Counted from the stretch's first letter, positions 36,054 through 45,689 are shown. The stretch is DNA of 64,000 nucleotides from Meiothermus sp. CFH 77666 (GCF_017497985.1 NZ_JAGDFV010000017.1:1-64000); one strand, 5' to 3'. Translations and numbers: made by a program. Notes: generated from the letters alone by a model not told the origin.

Positions 36054-37064
36054 TCAGTTCAGACCCGGGATGTCATCGCGGATGCAGGCCTTGAAATGGC
36101 CGGGCGAGACTTCTTTGAGTTCGGGCACAGTGGTTGCACACTCCGCAATGGCATAGCGGCAGCGGGTGCGGAAAACGCAGCCCGAGGGCGGGTTGATAGG
36201 GCTGGGAATATCCCCCTGCAGCACGATACGCTCGCGCTTGATGGTGGGGTCGGGGGTAGGAATGGCGGAAAGCAAGGCCTCGGTATAGGGGTGGCGGGGC
36301 TTCAAGTAGAGGTCACGCGAGGGGGCCAGCTCCATCACCTTACCCAGGTACATGACCGCTACACGGTCGGAGATGTACTCCACCACTGCCAGGTCGTGGG
36401 CGATAAACAGGATGGTCAGCCCGAGCTGCTCCTTGAGGTCTTGAAGCAGGTTAACCACCTGGGCCTGGATCGAAACGTCCAGCGCCGAGACCGGCTCATC
36501 CGCCACGATGAACTCAGGGCGTACCGCCAGCGCTCGAGCAATCCCGATACGCTGACGCTGCCCACCAGAAAACTCGTGGGGATAGCGGCGCACGTGGTCT
36601 GGGTTGAGGCCCACCAGTTGCAGCAGTTCGGCCACACGCTCATTGCGGGCCTGGGCAGAGCCTTCCAGGTTGTGGATAACCAGTGGCTCTGCGATGATGT
36701 CCCCCACCGTCATACGCGGGTTGAGCGAGGCAAAGGGATCCTGGAAGATAATCTGCATCTTGCGGCGGTAGCTCCGCAGTTGGTTTTTAGGCAGATGCGT
36801 AATGTCCTGTCCGTTGAAGCGGATGGTTCCTTCGGTGGGTTCAATCAGGCGCAGGATGGTGCGGCCCACGGTGGTCTTACCCGAGCCGGACTCTCCCACC
36901 AGGCCCAGCACCTCGCCCTTCTTGACCGCAAAACTCACATCGTTGACCGCTTTAACGTTGGCCACCACTCGAGAAAGAATTCCCCCACGAATGGGGAACC
37001 ACTTCTTGAGATTGGTCACCTCGACCAGGTTCGCCGTAGTCGTTTCTGGGGTTGCTACGCTCAT
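36054..37064 (-). CDS. Oligopeptide/dipeptide ABC transporter ATPase (OppF/DppF type)
   Basis: A 336-aa ATPase with Walker [13 protein letters not shown], signature [15 protein letters not shown] and Walker [13 protein letters not shown]. The C-terminal Cys-containing extension ([17 protein letters not shown]) is typical of peptide transporter ATPases, where it can bind an Fe-S cluster. It powers uptake with the OppD-type partner. It overlaps that gene by 4 bp and is the last gene of the operon. Confidence 0.95.
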   Translation of the reverse strand: MSVATPETTTANLVEVTNLKKWFPIRGGILSRVVANVKAVNDVSFAVKKGEVLGLVGESGSGKTTVGRTILRLIEPTEGTIRFNGQDITHLPKNQLRSYRRKMQIIFQDPFASLNPRMTVGDIIAEPLVIHNLEGSAQARNERVAELLQLVGLNPDHVRRYPHEFSGGQRQRIGIARALAVRPEFIVADEPVSALDVSIQAQVVNLLQDLKEQLGLTILFIAHDLAVVEYISDRVAVMYLGKVMELAPSRDLYLKPRHPYTEALLSAIPTPDPTIKRERIVLQGDIPSPINPPSGCVFRTRCRYAIAECATTVPELKEVSPGHFKACIRDDIPGLN

Positions 37065-38089
37065 GCTCCCACCGCCTCGCCTTTTTGAATCTCAGCCCAA
37101 CGCACGCAGCGCACCATGTGACCATTGCCAGCATCTTGCAATACTGGAATGTCCTGGTCACACAGGCCTGGCTTGAAAAACTTACAGCGGGGGTGGAAAG
37201 CACAGCCTGGAGGCAGGTTGAGCGGGTTGGGCACGTTGCCCGGAATGGCTTCCAGGCGCTGTTGGTGCGTGGCAGCCAGATCCAGGCGGGGCACCGAGTT
37301 CAAAAGACCCATGGTATAGGGGTGCAGGGGCTTTTTGAAGGTAGGCACCACATCGGCTTCCTCCACCGCCCGCCCCGCGTACATCACCACCACCCGGTCG
37401 GCCATCTCGGCTACCACACCCAGGTTGTGGGTGATGAACAGGATGCTCATGCCAATCTCTTCCCGCAGCTTGTTCATGAGCTCCAGAATCTGGGCCTGGA
37501 TGGTCACATCCAGCGCAGTGGTGGGCTCGTCCGCAATGAGGAGCGAGGGATTGCAGGAGAGCGCCATGGCAATCATGACCCGCTGGCGCATTCCGCCCGA
37601 CATCTGGTGGGGGTAGTTGGCAAGGCGTTTTCTGGGTTCGGGAATACCCACCAGATCAAGCATCTCGGCAGCCTGATCCAGGGCTTCCTTCTTGCTCTTA
37701 CCCTGGTGCAGCACAATGGCCTCGGCTATCTGATCGCCCACAGTGTACACGGGGTTAAGGCTGGTCATGGGCTCCTGGAAGATCATGGCGATGTCGTTGC
37801 CACGAATCTTGCGCATGGTGGCTTCATCTTCCTTGACCAGATCCCGAATTTTGCCGTCTTTGCCCCTAAAAAGCACCTGCCCACCGACAATCTTGCCAGG
37901 GGGGTTGGGAATCAGGCGCATCATGGCCAGGCTGGCAACCGACTTACCGGAGCCCGACTCACCTACCACCGCCAGGGTCTCGCCTTTGTCAATATGAAAC
38001 GAAACACCGTCTACGGCCTTGACCACACCGTCGTCGGTGAAAAAGTGAACCTTGAGGTCTATAACATCCACCAACCGTTTCTCGTCCAT
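37061..38089 (-). CDS. Oligopeptide/dipeptide ABC transporter ATPase (OppD/DppD type)
   Basis: A 342-aa ATPase with Walker [16 protein letters not shown], signature [15 protein letters not shown], Walker [13 protein letters not shown] and the C-terminal [18 protein letters not shown] motif. The start ATG 38089 has AGGAG 5 nt upstream; a longer frame to 38116 is less likely. It is coupled to the downstream ATPase gene through a 4-bp overlap. Confidence 0.95.
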   Translation of the reverse strand: MDEKRLVDVIDLKVHFFTDDGVVKAVDGVSFHIDKGETLAVVGESGSGKSVASLAMMRLIPNPPGKIVGGQVLFRGKDGKIRDLVKEDEATMRKIRGNDIAMIFQEPMTSLNPVYTVGDQIAEAIVLHQGKSKKEALDQAAEMLDLVGIPEPRKRLANYPHQMSGGMRQRVMIAMALSCNPSLLIADEPTTALDVTIQAQILELMNKLREEIGMSILFITHNLGVVAEMADRVVVMYAGRAVEEADVVPTFKKPLHPYTMGLLNSVPRLDLAATHQQRLEAIPGNVPNPLNLPPGCAFHPRCKFFKPGLCDQDIPVLQDAGNGHMVRCVRWAEIQKGEAVGA

Positions 38090-38165
38090 TCCCACTCCTA
38101 ATCGCTGCGACAGCAAGTTGTGACATTATATCGCCATAGGGGACACGTTCATGATAACCATCGCC

Positions 38166-39743
38166 CTACACCTTGGTGCGGGGGTCAAGGGCATCGCGCA
38201 ATCCGTCTCCCATAAAGTTGTAGGCCAGCACCGCCAGCAGGATAAAAACCCCTGGAATCAGAAGCCAGGGTCGCTCGCTAAAGGCCGTGATGCCGGTAGC
38301 CTGGGCCTTGGAAAGCATCAGCCCCCAGGAGGTAGCCGGTTCCTGAATGCCCAACCCCAGGAAGGAAAGGCCCGACTCGCCCAGGATAAAACCGGGAATG
38401 GCCAGCGTGACTGCCACGATTAGGTACGTGTAGGTTCCTGGCAGTACGTGCCGAATGATGATCCGGGCATCCCCCGCCCCCAGGGCCTGGGCCGCCTGAG
38501 CAAACTCCATCTCGCGCAGTTGCAGTACCTGACTGCGGATGATGCGGGCCAGCCCACCCCAGTTCACGAAAGAGAGAATGGTCACCACCAGCACGAAGCG
38601 CACCGCAGGCGGCACTTCCATGGGGATGAGCACCGAAAGGATGATCAGCAAAAACAAATCGGGAATGGCCGCCAGCACCTCCACCGCACGCATAATAATG
38701 GTGTCGAGGTCGAGTTCAATGCGCGGCCAGAGCAGGACATAACCAACAGCCCCCAGCAACACCGCACCAATCAAACCCGCGATGATGGCTTCCAAACCCC
38801 GGCTGCTCTGCCAGAAGCCCCAAACGGTAATCCACAGCAACCAGGCTATACTCCCCCAGGCCACAAGCCATAAGAGGGCCCTGGCCAGGTGACTGCGCCA
38901 GACCAGGAAGTACATCAGCGCCCCCAGCGCCACCAGACCTATCACCAGACCCAGGCTCCCAAGGGCCAGGGTGCTCACGCGCTGAAGGTCGGGCCGAATG
39001 TAGCGCTCGTAACCCTGTCCCATTCCCCAGAGCAAAGCGGCTATCAGCACCAGACCGATAAGCGCCAGCAGATGATCCAGCGGGCGGCTACTCCGCACAA
39101 ACTCCCAGAAACGCGGGTTCAACAGCCCGATACTGAAAGTGACCGGGCGGCCTGCGTAGAAGCCAGAGATGCTGCCCATAAAAATGCCGATCACGAGCGC
39201 CAGGGCCACTGCAAAAATGCCGATGGTCAGGCTGATACGGGCTCCAAACCAGATGCGGCCCCAAATGTCGCGGCCAAAGTCGTCGGTGCCCCACAAAAAG
39301 AGTTTGGCCTGATCCTCCAGCAGCCAGGGGCCCCCCATCAGGCGCAGGTTGGCGGGAATAAGCCCCAGGAAACGATAGGGCTCACCCTGAACGAAGAAAT
39401 AAATAGGGTAGCGGCCCTTCTCACAATCGGTGATGACCTCGACCTTGAAGGTCTCGAGGTTCCTGCGCCGCTCCGCAGCACACACATAGGGCCGGGTGAG
39501 CCGCCCGTTCTCATCTCGCCAGAATATTTGTGTAGGCGAAGCAAAGGAGAAATCGCGGAAGCTTTTTTCCTCAGGGTACGGGGCCAGAAAGTCGGCAAAC
39601 AGAGCCCCCAGGTAAAACACCAGCAGCACCGCTGCCCCCAATCGGGCCAGGGGATGCCGCTTGAAGCGAATCCAGGCTTGCTGGAAGAAACTTCGATTGG
39701 CCTGGGGGGTGGTCTTCCGTTGTGCTCTTTGAATCATGTCCAT
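38166..39743 (-). CDS. Oligopeptide ABC transporter permease (OppC/DppC type), enlarged
   Basis: 525 aa, whereas this family usually has about 290-320. The normal OppC start (FKRHPLARLGAAVLLVFYLG), GTDDFGRDIWGR and the EAA loop (EFAQAAQALGAGDARIIIRH) are all present. After GSISGFYAG there is an extra segment of about 145 residues (about 205-350) with four or five hydrophobic stretches. The core then resumes at DTIIMRAVEVLAAIPDLFLL. A periplasmic loop of about 90 residues after the first helix is also long. The start ATG lies 5 bp from the upstream permease stop. Confidence 0.9.
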   Translation of the reverse strand: MDMIQRAQRKTTPQANRSFFQQAWIRFKRHPLARLGAAVLLVFYLGALFADFLAPYPEEKSFRDFSFASPTQIFWRDENGRLTRPYVCAAERRRNLETFKVEVITDCEKGRYPIYFFVQGEPYRFLGLIPANLRLMGGPWLLEDQAKLFLWGTDDFGRDIWGRIWFGARISLTIGIFAVALALVIGIFMGSISGFYAGRPVTFSIGLLNPRFWEFVRSSRPLDHLLALIGLVLIAALLWGMGQGYERYIRPDLQRVSTLALGSLGLVIGLVALGALMYFLVWRSHLARALLWLVAWGSIAWLLWITVWGFWQSSRGLEAIIAGLIGAVLLGAVGYVLLWPRIELDLDTIIMRAVEVLAAIPDLFLLIILSVLIPMEVPPAVRFVLVVTILSFVNWGGLARIIRSQVLQLREMEFAQAAQALGAGDARIIIRHVLPGTYTYLIVAVTLAIPGFILGESGLSFLGLGIQEPATSWGLMLSKAQATGITAFSERPWLLIPGVFILLAVLAYNFMGDGLRDALDPRTKV

Positions 39744-39748
39744 TCCCC

Positions 39749-40945
39749 CTAGCTGTAGCGGATGCGCGGATCTACCCAGGCCAGAAGCAGATCCGAGATC
39801 ACATTACCAATCATCAGCAAGACCGTGGTGATGGTGATGAGGCCCATAATCACATACACGTCAATGGCCGAGATGGCCTCTAAAAGCGCGGGGGTAATGC
39901 CCGGCCAGGCCATGGTCACCTCCACCAGGCCCGCACCCCCGATCAGGCCCGGCAACAAGCCGCCAATCCCGGCGATGAAGGGGATAATGGCGTTGCGAAG
40001 GGCATGTTTGTAGATCACCACCCGCTCGTTCAAACCCTTGGCCCGCGCCGTGCGGATGTAGTCTTGTGAGAGTACGTCCAGCATCTGGCCCCGCATGACG
40101 CGCATGAGACCGGCTAGGCCTGAAGTACCCACCACAATGACCACCGGGAAAGCGTGCCAGAGTACGTTAGTGGCCCTGGCCCAGAGGGGCGACTCAGTGT
40201 AGGGCAGCCGTTCGGGCAAGCCCGGCCCTTGCAACAGCGGCCAGAGCATTAGCAGGGTGCTTACGCCAAACAGCACCAGCCCCGCCCATATACCAAACGT
40301 GGCCGCTTGCTTTCGTTGGGTGCGCCACCAGAACAGCCCTGCAAAAACCACCGTACCCAGCAAAGCTGGCGGGAAGAGCAACTGGGCTGCACGGGTCATG
40401 TTACCTAGGTGCAGAAACTCGTTGGTCATCCCCCCGATAGGCAGAATTCGCATATCGGTAAGGTCAGAAAGCCAGACCGCCAAAAAAAGCATGATCAGCC
40501 CAAAAAAGAAGTTGGGAATGGCCAGGCCCAAAAAGGCCAGCACGGTAAAGGTGCGATCGAGCCAGGTGTACTTATGGATAGCCGAGTAAACCCCGATGGG
40601 AATAGCGACCAGATAGATCATCAGGGTGGCCAGCACCACCAATACCATGGAGTTTAGGATGCGCTGGCCAATCACGTTCCAAACGTCGGTTTTATACGAG
40701 AGCGAAAGGCCCAGGTAGCCTTGCAGAATGCCCGAAAGCCACTTGGCATACTGCACCGGCAGGGGCTGGTCGAGGCCCAATTGCTGGCGCAGGTTGGCGA
40801 TGGATTCACGGTCTTGGGTGGGGTCGAGCTCGAGCCTCGTCACAAAATCGCCCGGGGCAAGCTGTATTACCAGGAAAGCCAGCAAGGTAGCCCCAAAAAA
40901 AGTGGGGATTAGCTGGAGCAGCCTTCGTACAACGTAGCCAAACAT
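39749..40945 (-). CDS. Oligopeptide ABC transporter permease (OppB/DppB type), enlarged
   Basis: 398 aa, longer than the usual 310-340. It begins MFGYVVRRLLQLIPTFFGAT as OppB proteins do, and has the EAA loop DYIRTARAKGLNERVVIYKH. An extra membrane region of about 70-80 residues (from LLFPPALLGTVVFAGLFWW through LLMLWPLLQGPG) lies before the conserved C-terminal core. Its enlargement at the same stage of the fold as the partner permease suggests that the two evolved together. Confidence 0.92.
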   Translation of the reverse strand: MFGYVVRRLLQLIPTFFGATLLAFLVIQLAPGDFVTRLELDPTQDRESIANLRQQLGLDQPLPVQYAKWLSGILQGYLGLSLSYKTDVWNVIGQRILNSMVLVVLATLMIYLVAIPIGVYSAIHKYTWLDRTFTVLAFLGLAIPNFFFGLIMLFLAVWLSDLTDMRILPIGGMTNEFLHLGNMTRAAQLLFPPALLGTVVFAGLFWWRTQRKQAATFGIWAGLVLFGVSTLLMLWPLLQGPGLPERLPYTESPLWARATNVLWHAFPVVIVVGTSGLAGLMRVMRGQMLDVLSQDYIRTARAKGLNERVVIYKHALRNAIIPFIAGIGGLLPGLIGGAGLVEVTMAWPGITPALLEAISAIDVYVIMGLITITTVLLMIGNVISDLLLAWVDPRIRYS

Positions 40946-40961
40946 AGCACCTCAGCATGAA

Positions 40962-40989
40962 GGCAAGGGGTGGCCAACCACCCCTTGCC
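40962..40989 (-). promoter_or_regulatory. Stable stem-loop between the binding-protein and permease genes
   Basis: GGCAAGGGGTGG and CCACCCCTTGCC form a perfect 12-bp stem around CCAA, with no T run. Such stem-loops after a binding-protein gene usually protect its mRNA or partly terminate, giving more binding protein than permease. Confidence 0.75.
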
Positions 40990-41000
40990 CCCGAAGGCAA

Positions 41001-42734
41001 TTACTCCTTGGCAAAAATGGTCTCGATGTAGGGGGCCTGCCCGGTGATGGAGTTGATCTGTTCTTTGGGGAACATACCCCCCAGGCGGGTCAGGCGGGCC
41101 GGGTTGTAGGCCGGGGCCACCGTGTAGATGAGCGGCAGGTTTTCGGCCACCACCTTCTGGAACTGTACGTAAATCTGGCGACGCTGGGCCTGGTCGAGGG
41201 TGGTCGCCCCGCGCTTCATCAGGGTATCGATCAGCACCTCGAAAGCCTCTACTTTGGCAGGGTTCTTGCCGCCGACGCCCAGGTTCCAGGCGTGCAGCGA
41301 GCCGTTCAGCTCCCACACATTGCGGCTGAAGGCCGGCTCGATGCCGCCGGTAAGGCCAATCAGGATGGCATCGAACTCACGGGTACCGTCGGCCGCGGGG
41401 CTGGTGAGCTGACGTACCAGCTCGTTGAAGTCAATGGGGCGGTACTCCACCTTGACCCCCACCTTGCGGGCCTCGTCGCGGAAGATCTGGGCAATGCGCT
41501 CACGCACGTTGTTGCCCTGGTTGGTCACCAGGTTGAACTCGAGCACCTTACCGTCGGCGTTAACCAACCAGCCATCGCGGTTCTTGGTGCGGAAGCCCAG
41601 CTCGGCCAGAAGCTGCACGGCCCGTTGTGGGTTGAACTCGAACTTGGCTACATCGTCGGTGAAGAAAGCTTTGTTGGGAATAGAAATGGGGCTCCACTGC
41701 GGCTGACCCAGCCCACCCAGGGCTACCTCAATCATGGACTTCTTGTCCATCAGGTGCGCCATGGCCCGGCGGAACTTGACCTGGCGGAAGAGGTTCTCTT
41801 TGAAGGAGTCTTTGTGGTTCCAGTTGAAGACGATGAAGTTGGTACCCAGGGTAACGTCTACGTTGGGGAAAATTTCGGCCCGCAGACGGTTGCCGCGGAT
41901 GCGTTCCAAAACCTGGGCCACCTGGTCGGCGTTAGCAGCCGAGAAGGTATCGGCATCCCCGGCCAGGAAACGAGCTAGCTGGGCGTTCAGGTCGGGCACA
42001 ATCTGTACGGTGTAGCGCTCCATGTAGGCCACCGGGTTGTTGCGCTCGTCCACGCCCCAGTAGTTGGGATTGCGCACCAGCACCACCCGCTCACCCTTGA
42101 CGTAGCTGTCCAGCTTGAAGGGGCCGCCCGAGACTACCTGGGCTGGCGGGGTGTCCAGGTTCCATAGCGCTTGAAGCTGCTGAACCCCAGCGCGGTAGGC
42201 AGGCCCGAAAACGTGCTCAGGCACGATGTACCAGCCCTGGATCAGAGCCGGCGCATAGGGCTTGGGGAAGTCGGCCCGCACCGTAAACTGGTCTACCTTG
42301 GTCCATTTAATGGGCTGGCCGTCCAGGATGAAGCTGGTGCGGGAGTTGGAGTTGACCCGCTGATCGGCATGCACGGTAGCGCTGAAGATGACATCGTCGG
42401 CATCAATGGCCTGACCATCCGACCACCTAGCCCCTTCACGCAGCTTGAAGATAACCGTCAGACCGTTGTTGCGGATCTCCCAGGACTTGGCCAGACGGCC
42501 CTCGGGAGCCTGGGTGTAAGGGTCGTATGTAGTCAGGTAAGGTAGGAACAAAGCAATGATATCGGTAGAAGAGGTTTCCCGGGCCACAAAGGGGTTCCAG
42601 GTACGCGGGTCGGAGATGGCGGTGATCCGGTACGCACCACCGGCGCGGCCCGGCTCGGTGCCCTTGAACACCTTGGGCTGGGCCATCACCAACCCGGCTA
42701 GGGCGAGCATTCCTAAGACCAACAGTTTCTTCAT
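41001..42734 (-). CDS. Peptide ABC transporter substrate-binding protein (SBP family 5)
   Basis: 577 aa with a signal peptide (MKKLLVLGMLALAGLVMAQP; no lipobox Cys, so it is probably soluble or wall-associated). The family-5 pattern is present: NPFVARETSSTDIIALFLPY, SWEIRNNGLTVIFKLREGA then RWSDGQAIDADDVIF. It binds oligopeptides or related solutes and delivers them to the permeases. It is the first gene of the five-gene operon. AGGAGG lies 6 nt before the ATG; an overlapping ATGAAATGA mini-frame starts 5 bp earlier. Confidence 0.95.
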   Translation of the reverse strand: MKKLLVLGMLALAGLVMAQPKVFKGTEPGRAGGAYRITAISDPRTWNPFVARETSSTDIIALFLPYLTTYDPYTQAPEGRLAKSWEIRNNGLTVIFKLREGARWSDGQAIDADDVIFSATVHADQRVNSNSRTSFILDGQPIKWTKVDQFTVRADFPKPYAPALIQGWYIVPEHVFGPAYRAGVQQLQALWNLDTPPAQVVSGGPFKLDSYVKGERVVLVRNPNYWGVDERNNPVAYMERYTVQIVPDLNAQLARFLAGDADTFSAANADQVAQVLERIRGNRLRAEIFPNVDVTLGTNFIVFNWNHKDSFKENLFRQVKFRRAMAHLMDKKSMIEVALGGLGQPQWSPISIPNKAFFTDDVAKFEFNPQRAVQLLAELGFRTKNRDGWLVNADGKVLEFNLVTNQGNNVRERIAQIFRDEARKVGVKVEYRPIDFNELVRQLTSPAADGTREFDAILIGLTGGIEPAFSRNVWELNGSLHAWNLGVGGKNPAKVEAFEVLIDTLMKRGATTLDQAQRRQIYVQFQKVVAENLPLIYTVAPAYNPARLTRLGGMFPKEQINSITGQAPYIETIFAKE

Positions 42735-42812
42735 TTCATGCCTCCTGATTCTGGACAGTTCTCCACCTTCCCGGTTTTAGGGGAAGAACCTGGGCAAGAT
42801 GGACTTGGTACA

Positions 42813-42841
42813 AAGCTATAAAGCCTTCATGCGGCTGTCAA
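42813..42841 (-). promoter_or_regulatory. Promoter of the oligopeptide transporter operon
   Basis: On the minus strand TTGACA (42841-42836, a full consensus match) with TAGCTT 17 nt downstream (42818-42813), or TATAGC with a 15-nt spacer. Confidence 0.65.
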
Positions 42842-42871
42842 GGGCTTGCAGCTGAATTTGCACTTGGAATA

Positions 42872-42891
42872 CATCCACCGAACGGTGGATG
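42872..42891. promoter_or_regulatory. Palindrome upstream of the transporter promoter, possible operator
   Basis: CATCCACCG-AA-CGGTGGATG is a perfect 9-bp inverted repeat, 30 bp upstream of the -35 box. The position suits an activator site. It also lies downstream of the secG terminator, so it is not needed for termination. Confidence 0.45.
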
Positions 42892-42923
42892 GGCTTACAA
42901 CGATGTTCCACGGCGCTAATAGG

Positions 42924-42952
42924 AAAAAACCCTCCAGCACAGGCGGAGGGTT
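42924..42952 (-). terminator. Terminator of secG
   Basis: On the minus strand ACCCTCC pairs with GGAGGGT and is followed by six T. It lies about 28 bp after the secG stop. Confidence 0.85.
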
Positions 42953-42979
42953 CTCTTGGTGAAAGATATTTCCAACCGT

Positions 42980-43207
42980 CTATCGGCTGAAAAACCGGAA
43001 CGAAAAGGCCAGTATCACAAAGATGGCGCCCAGAACCACGGTGATACGGTAGAGGCCGCCCGTTACGCCACGGGTACTGAAGAGGTCGGTCGAACCACCA
43101 AACATATCGCCTGCACCCTGTTTGGGTTCTTGCGATAGCACCAGGTAGACCAGAAAACCGGCCACGGCGATGTACAGAAAAATCAAGATGTTTTGCAGTA
43201 TCTCCAC
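42980..43207 (-). CDS. secG: Protein translocase subunit SecG
   Basis: 75 aa with two membrane helices (LQNILIFLYIAVAGFLVYLV and YRITVVLGAIFVILAF) around the conserved GAGDMFGGSTDLFSTRG segment. SecG assists the SecYE channel. GTG 43207 follows GGAGG with 6-nt spacing; the frame continues upstream through the tRNA gene but that is not coding. It lies 23 bp downstream of tRNA-Leu and is probably co-transcribed with it. Confidence 0.93.
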   Translation of the reverse strand: MEILQNILIFLYIAVAGFLVYLVLSQEPKQGAGDMFGGSTDLFSTRGVTGGLYRITVVLGAIFVILAFSFRFFSR

Positions 43208-43230
43208 GCTGAGCCTCCAGGGGCGCTTGT

Positions 43231-43316
43231 TGGTGCCGGGAATGGGACTCGAACCCACATGGCTGTTAACCGTCCGATTTTGAGTCGGGTGCGTCTACCA
43301 ATTCCGCCATCCCGGC
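43231..43316 (-). tRNA. tRNA-Leu (anticodon CAA), CCA encoded
   Basis: The acceptor stem is GCCGGGA/TCCCGGC. The anticodon loop CTCAAAA gives CAA. It has a long variable arm, as type II tRNAs do, and a T loop with GGTTCGAGTCC. The 3' CCA (43233-43231) is encoded. The total length is 86 nt with CCA. Confidence 0.96.
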
Positions 43317-43352
43317 ACGCAGGCAAAAGTTCTGGCCTATTCGCCAGCAAGT

Positions 43353-44813
43353 CTAAACTATAGTGCCTTTTGCACGGATTCGCAAGCCGAGCACTCCCAG
43401 AGCCCCCGCCAGCACCACCGCCCAATCCCCCCAGCGCACATAGAGCGTTTGGCCCTGCAGCAGAGCAAACTGCCCTGCCAGAAAGCCGGGTTGACGCTGG
43501 GGAATACGGGCCGTAACCCGGCCATAGGGGTCAATGATGGCGGTTACGCCATCGTTGCCGGCCCGGAGCAACCAGCGCCCGGTCTCCACCGCCCGCAGGC
43601 GGCCCATCTGGAAGTGTTGCAAGCCCCCAAAGCTGGGGCCATACCAGGCATCGTTGGAGCCGAGTTGCAAAACCTCTGCACCGTTCAAAACCAGCTTTCG
43701 CGCAACCGATGGGAAGACCGATTCATAGCAAATAAATGCGCCATATCTGTCCAGGAGCACGTAGGCCGTTCCAGGCGTGCGGCTGGCCAGATCGCCACCG
43801 AATCCGAAAGCCCGGAAAAAGAACCGATACACCGGGCGCAGGGCCTCGCTCCAGGGAAAGTTCTCGCCAAAGGGCACCAGCCGGTTTTTGTCGTAGAAGT
43901 GGGTGATCTGACCGCCCACCACCCGCACCGCCCGGTTTGTGAGGCCGGTCTCGAGGCCGCTCAAAAGCTCCCGGCTACCCAGCAAAGCCGGCAACTGGGG
44001 CGAAAAGCTCGCTACGGCGGTCTCGGGCCAGATCACGACCTGGGCCTCGGGATGGGCTTGCAGACCCTTGAGGGTGAGTTCCAGGTAGGTTTGTTCGGCA
44101 GAGAGGCCCTCGAGCTTTCGCAAGGGGTTGATGTTGCCCTGCACCAGCAGGGCGGCCAGGTTCCCCTGTGTAGTGGGCAGTGGCATGATCCATAACCCCA
44201 CCCAAAACAACAAAATGCCCATTAACCCCAGGCTGTGAGCAGAAAAGACCACTCGCTCTTGCGCTACACGCCTTCCGGCAAAGTACAGACCGAGCGCCAC
44301 CGCCAACACCAGTAGCGAAAGCAGGTAGACACCGCCCAGGCTGGCAAAAACCCGCCCCGGAGCCTCTACCAGCGCATAGCCCAAAAAGCCCCACGGAAAA
44401 GCGACTTCCCCCAAGGAGGTGAGGTACTCTTGCACCACCCACAGCCCGGCACGGGCGAGGGGTTTGTCCCGGGTCAGGCCAAACACAACCCCCCAGACGG
44501 CGGCCTTGATCAAGACCAGCGGAAGATAGGGCACTGCGCCCCAGGGCGTTTCAAATAGCACCACAAAACTAAGCGGTAGCCAGACCAGATGCACCGCCCA
44601 GAAGCCAATTCCAGCCAGCAAGCCAAAGCGAAAGCCCCCCCGCGTCAGGAGCCAGATCAGGGGCAGCGGGATCAAAAAACCCAGCGGCGTGGGCGGCAGG
44701 CAGAGCGCCAGCGCTACACCTAATAGAAGGGGAAGCCAGAACTGCACCGCTAAAGCATACGTCGTCAGGTTGAAAAACGCCTGAACATTCAGGCCAGACA
44801 ACACCCTAGCCAA
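43353..44813 (-). CDS. lnt: Apolipoprotein N-acyltransferase
   Basis: A 486-aa membrane enzyme that adds the third acyl chain to lipoproteins. Several N-terminal helices are followed by a nitrilase-fold domain with the catalytic triad: Glu in VVIWPETAVASF, Lys in FYDKNRLVPFGE and Cys in ICYESVFPS. RAGNDGVTAIIDPYGR matches the family end. Several lipoproteins are encoded in this window (acylase, papain-like protease, 61990 gene). Confidence 0.94.
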   Translation of the reverse strand: MARVLSGLNVQAFFNLTTYALAVQFWLPLLLGVALALCLPPTPLGFLIPLPLIWLLTRGGFRFGLLAGIGFWAVHLVWLPLSFVVLFETPWGAVPYLPLVLIKAAVWGVVFGLTRDKPLARAGLWVVQEYLTSLGEVAFPWGFLGYALVEAPGRVFASLGGVYLLSLLVLAVALGLYFAGRRVAQERVVFSAHSLGLMGILLFWVGLWIMPLPTTQGNLAALLVQGNINPLRKLEGLSAEQTYLELTLKGLQAHPEAQVVIWPETAVASFSPQLPALLGSRELLSGLETGLTNRAVRVVGGQITHFYDKNRLVPFGENFPWSEALRPVYRFFFRAFGFGGDLASRTPGTAYVLLDRYGAFICYESVFPSVARKLVLNGAEVLQLGSNDAWYGPSFGGLQHFQMGRLRAVETGRWLLRAGNDGVTAIIDPYGRVTARIPQRQPGFLAGQFALLQGQTLYVRWGDWAVVLAGALGVLGLRIRAKGTIV

Positions 44814-44866
44814 TGAGGGCCATATGAGCCCACTTCATAACTTTTTCATGTCAAAATGAAGCAGCC

Positions 44867-45577
44867 ATGCGCCTGGGAATTATTGCGGAAATTCACGCCA
44901 ACCTGCCAGCGCTTGAAGCGGCGCTGGAGGCTCTACGCAAAGAGGGCATTGATCAGGTGCTGGCCGTGGGGGATCTGGTGGGTTATGGCCCTCATCCGCG
45001 CCAGGTAATCCGTAAGCTAGACCGAGAAGGTATCCCCTGCGTTCCGGGGGCCGCCGACCTCCGGGTGGCCTATCACCTCCCCTCCCCTGCCCGCGAAGGC
45101 ATTGCCGAGACCACCATCATCTGGACCCGCGAACAACTAGGCCCCCGCGAGATGCATTTTTTGCGCAATCTGCGTTCGCGCCACCGTTACGACACCCCTG
45201 GGGGCCGCCTGATGGTGTTTCACGGCTCTCCAGAAGACCCTGAAAACAAAATTGATCTTAATGACGCGCACCCGGCAGAAATTTTGAAAATGCTGGAAAG
45301 CATCCGCTCACGTTATGCGGTGGTTGCGGGCAAGCACATCCCCTTTCGCCGAGTGGTACTCAAAGGGGTGGTCTACGACCCCGGCTCGGTGGGCTTGAGC
45401 CTGGGGGGTGAGCCTGGCGCCGATGTGCTCATTCTGGAAGACGACATCCACGGCGAAATTCATCACCGCTTTCTCAAGCTGCCCTACGATTACGGCCAGG
45501 TTACTTTCGACCTGGCCGCCTGGGAGTTGCCGGAGGTGCTGGCCGAAGTGGTGCGGCAGGGGCGATTCCCCAAGTAA
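44867..45577 (+). CDS. Degenerate metallophosphoesterase-fold protein
   Basis: 236 aa with the fold of the YfcE/calcineurin-like phosphoesterases, but with altered metal sites. The DxH motif is AEIHAN (Asp to Glu at residue 8), GDLVGYGPHP is intact, GNHD is GAAD (61-64), and GHTHxP is GKHIP near 158. The His in FHGSP is kept. With three of five metal-ligand motifs changed, activity is doubtful and a binding or regulatory role is possible. It lies upstream of the large BTAD regulator on the same strand, 112 bp apart. Confidence 0.8.
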   Translation: MRLGIIAEIHANLPALEAALEALRKEGIDQVLAVGDLVGYGPHPRQVIRKLDREGIPCVPGAADLRVAYHLPSPAREGIAETTIIWTREQLGPREMHFLRNLRSRHRYDTPGGRLMVFHGSPEDPENKIDLNDAHPAEILKMLESIRSRYAVVAGKHIPFRRVVLKGVVYDPGSVGLSLGGEPGADVLILEDDIHGEIHHRFLKLPYDYGQVTFDLAAWELPEVLAEVVRQGRFPK

Positions 45578-45616
45578 AGCGGTTTGGGCATCTCATTTGC
45601 AGCCCACCACGCACAT

Positions 45617-45659
45617 TGTTCACCAGCAGCACACTAACCCCGCTAGTTGTGATGAACAA
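45617..45659. promoter_or_regulatory. Inverted repeat upstream of the BTAD regulator gene
   Basis: TTGTTCA (45617-45623) and TGAACAA (45653-45659) are perfect inverted arms 29 bp apart, enclosing an imperfect CACACTA...TAGTTGTG pair. It may be an operator for autoregulation; nothing else supports this. Confidence 0.35.
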
Positions 45660-45689
45660 GAACCTTTCCCTACCCCCACTGGATAAGCC

